A DNA stretch of 5,159 nt, taken from contig SKKZ01000080.1 of assembly GCA_007123455.1 (NCBI GenBank), positions 1 to 5,159 of the forward strand, read 5' to 3'. This stretch comes from Coriobacteriia bacterium (lineage in GTDB: Bacteria; Actinomycetota; Coriobacteriia; Anaerosomatales; SLCP01). Below are positions 4,671 to 5,159 of the stretch, piece by piece; the first letter of the stretch is position 1, and the number at the start of each line of letters is the position of its first letter. A model generated the notes under the pieces. The model was not told the origin of the DNA. It saw only the letters and a list, made by a program, of their open reading frames with translations, and searched no databases. The position numbers and the translations under genes were made by a program.

Positions 4671-5011
4671 GCGTGAAAGCCGTGGTCATGATGGTCGCCA
4701 TGGTCGCGGTCGCGTGCGTCACCCACGGTGCCGTAGTGGTCGCGGGAGGTTCGATGGAGCCCACCCTCGGCATCGGGGACGTGTGCGTCTACCGGCGTTC
4801 GAGCAGCGTTCGGCCCGGACAAGTCGTCGTGTTCGAACGGGAGCCCGATGGGGGTCTCGTCGTGCATCGTGCGATGACCGTCGGTCTCCGGGGCGAGGTA
4901 AGGACCAAGGGGGACGCCAACGATGCTGCTGACCGCGAGCTGCTCGCTCCGGACCGGGTTCGTGGGCCTGTAGTGATCGCGCTGCCTGTTGGCCGGGTTA
5001 CGCGCCGTTGA
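4667..5011 (+). CDS. short SipW/ER-type signal peptidase I (S26B)
   Basis: A 114-residue membrane-bound signal peptidase that probably cleaves the preceding TasA-like protein. One N-terminal membrane helix (about 4-26) leads directly into GGSMEPTLGIGDV (27-39) with the nucleophile Ser29. VVHRAM (66-70 region) supplies His68, and TKGDANDAADRELLAPDRVRG (from 80) supplies Asp83. Ser-His-Asp, rather than Ser-Lys, is the mark of the ER/SipW subfamily. After VVIALPVGR it ends with VTRR, so the C-terminal region and second membrane helix of typical SipW proteins (about 190 residues) are missing. The GTG at 4667 overlaps the previous stop by 4 bases (GTGA), implying coupled translation; GTG 4673 is a possible alternative start. 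The name sipW is used only as a family comparison. Confidence 0.85.
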   Translation: MSVKAVVMMVAMVAVACVTHGAVVVAGGSMEPTLGIGDVCVYRRSSSVRPGQVVVFEREPDGGLVVHRAMTVGLRGEVRTKGDANDAADRELLAPDRVRGPVVIALPVGRVTRR

Positions 5012-5022
5012 CCAGGTTCGTG

Positions 5023-5031
5023 TGCTACAAT
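5023..5031 (+). promoter_or_regulatory. extended -10 promoter for the right-edge gene
   Basis: TGC directly before TACAAT (5026-5031) makes an extended -10 element, with TACAAT matching the consensus at five of six positions. A TTGACC at 5008-5013 lies only 12 bp away, too close to serve as a normal -35 box. Transcription would start near 5038, shortly before the partial gene. Confidence 0.6.
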
Positions 5032-5075
5032 TCGCAACCAATCGCACAGCGAGAGGCGATGAGGGAGAGGAGCCG

Positions 5076-5159
5076 GTGCACCACGCTCCACCACCAGGAA
5101 AGGGACCCGTTGACTGGAAGGTCCCGGTGGGCCAGCGCCGGCGGTTCGCTCCGGAGCCG
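5076..5159 (+). CDS. N-terminal fragment of an unidentified protein (cut by window edge)
   Basis: From the GTG at 5076 a frame stays open to the window end (28 codons): a Pro-rich start HHAPPPGKGPVDW followed by KVPVGQRRRFAPEP. AGGGAG at 5062-5067 sits eight bases upstream of the GTG. Second codon positions are the least GC-rich in this frame, as in real high-GC genes. An ATG at 5059 opens another frame that also runs to the edge, but its product is Arg/Ser-rich without clear character and its second positions are more GC-rich than its first. The basic, proline-rich start suggests a cytoplasmic tail, but no family can be named. Confidence 0.5.
   Translation, partial: MHHAPPPGKGPVDWKVPVGQRRRFAPEP

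Noticed and set aside
5041..5159. A T-box-like leader: GCGATGAGGGAGAGGAGC resembles the start of T-box stem I, and GGGACC/GGTCCC (5102-5125 region) forms a hairpin, where pheST might follow rplT.
   Set aside because: No AGUA/GAA-type specifier-loop pattern, stem III core or TGGNACC antiterminator bulge is visible, and the purine run works as a plain ribosome site for a frame that is open to the edge.

Overview
GC-rich bacterial DNA, most likely from the actinobacterial side of the tree. The frequent GTG/TTG-type starts, GC-rich third codon positions and the IF3/L35/L20 sequences would fit a Coriobacteriia-like anaerobic lineage. That placement is an inference from sequence character, not a search result.

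Left part (1-1887, + strand): the last 55 codons of a protein with a thioredoxin-fold-like C-terminus, then a tight four-gene operon. The operon encodes a DUF3052 protein, a two-domain ACT protein (ACT_7/CASTOR-like), a four-helix membrane protein and a GNAT acetyltransferase. Every junction overlaps (TGATG, ATGA, ATGA), so the four are probably co-translated. A GNAT gene ending at 1887 and a leftward DUF1801 gene ending at 2064 converge on a 176-bp gap with no convincing terminator.

Middle (2064-4010): the DUF1801 gene (- strand) and the infC-rpmI-rplT translation operon (+ strand) diverge from a compact control region. That region holds a near-consensus promoter for infC (TGGACA-17-TATACT), a perfect tandem 8-bp repeat and an 11-bp inverted repeat that brackets the promoter. 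The infC mRNA has a leader of about 243 nt with a series of hairpins ending in a full intrinsic terminator (2693-2733) that lies before the gene. IF3 itself appears to start at an AUC codon (2788) behind a perfect Shine-Dalgarno. Together these suggest two layers of feedback: transcription attenuation in the leader, and IF3 proofreading of its own non-canonical start. A strong hairpin terminator follows rplT.

Right part (4011-5159): a 177-bp non-coding stretch with a 19-bp palindrome and a possible Shine-Dalgarno-occluding hairpin. It is followed by a TasA/camelysin-like secreted protein with a SipW-type signal peptide and, overlapping it by 4 nt, an unusually short S26B (ER/SipW-type) signal peptidase. 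This looks like a minimal substrate-plus-dedicated-peptidase pair. An extended -10 promoter then leads into a gene cut by the window edge.
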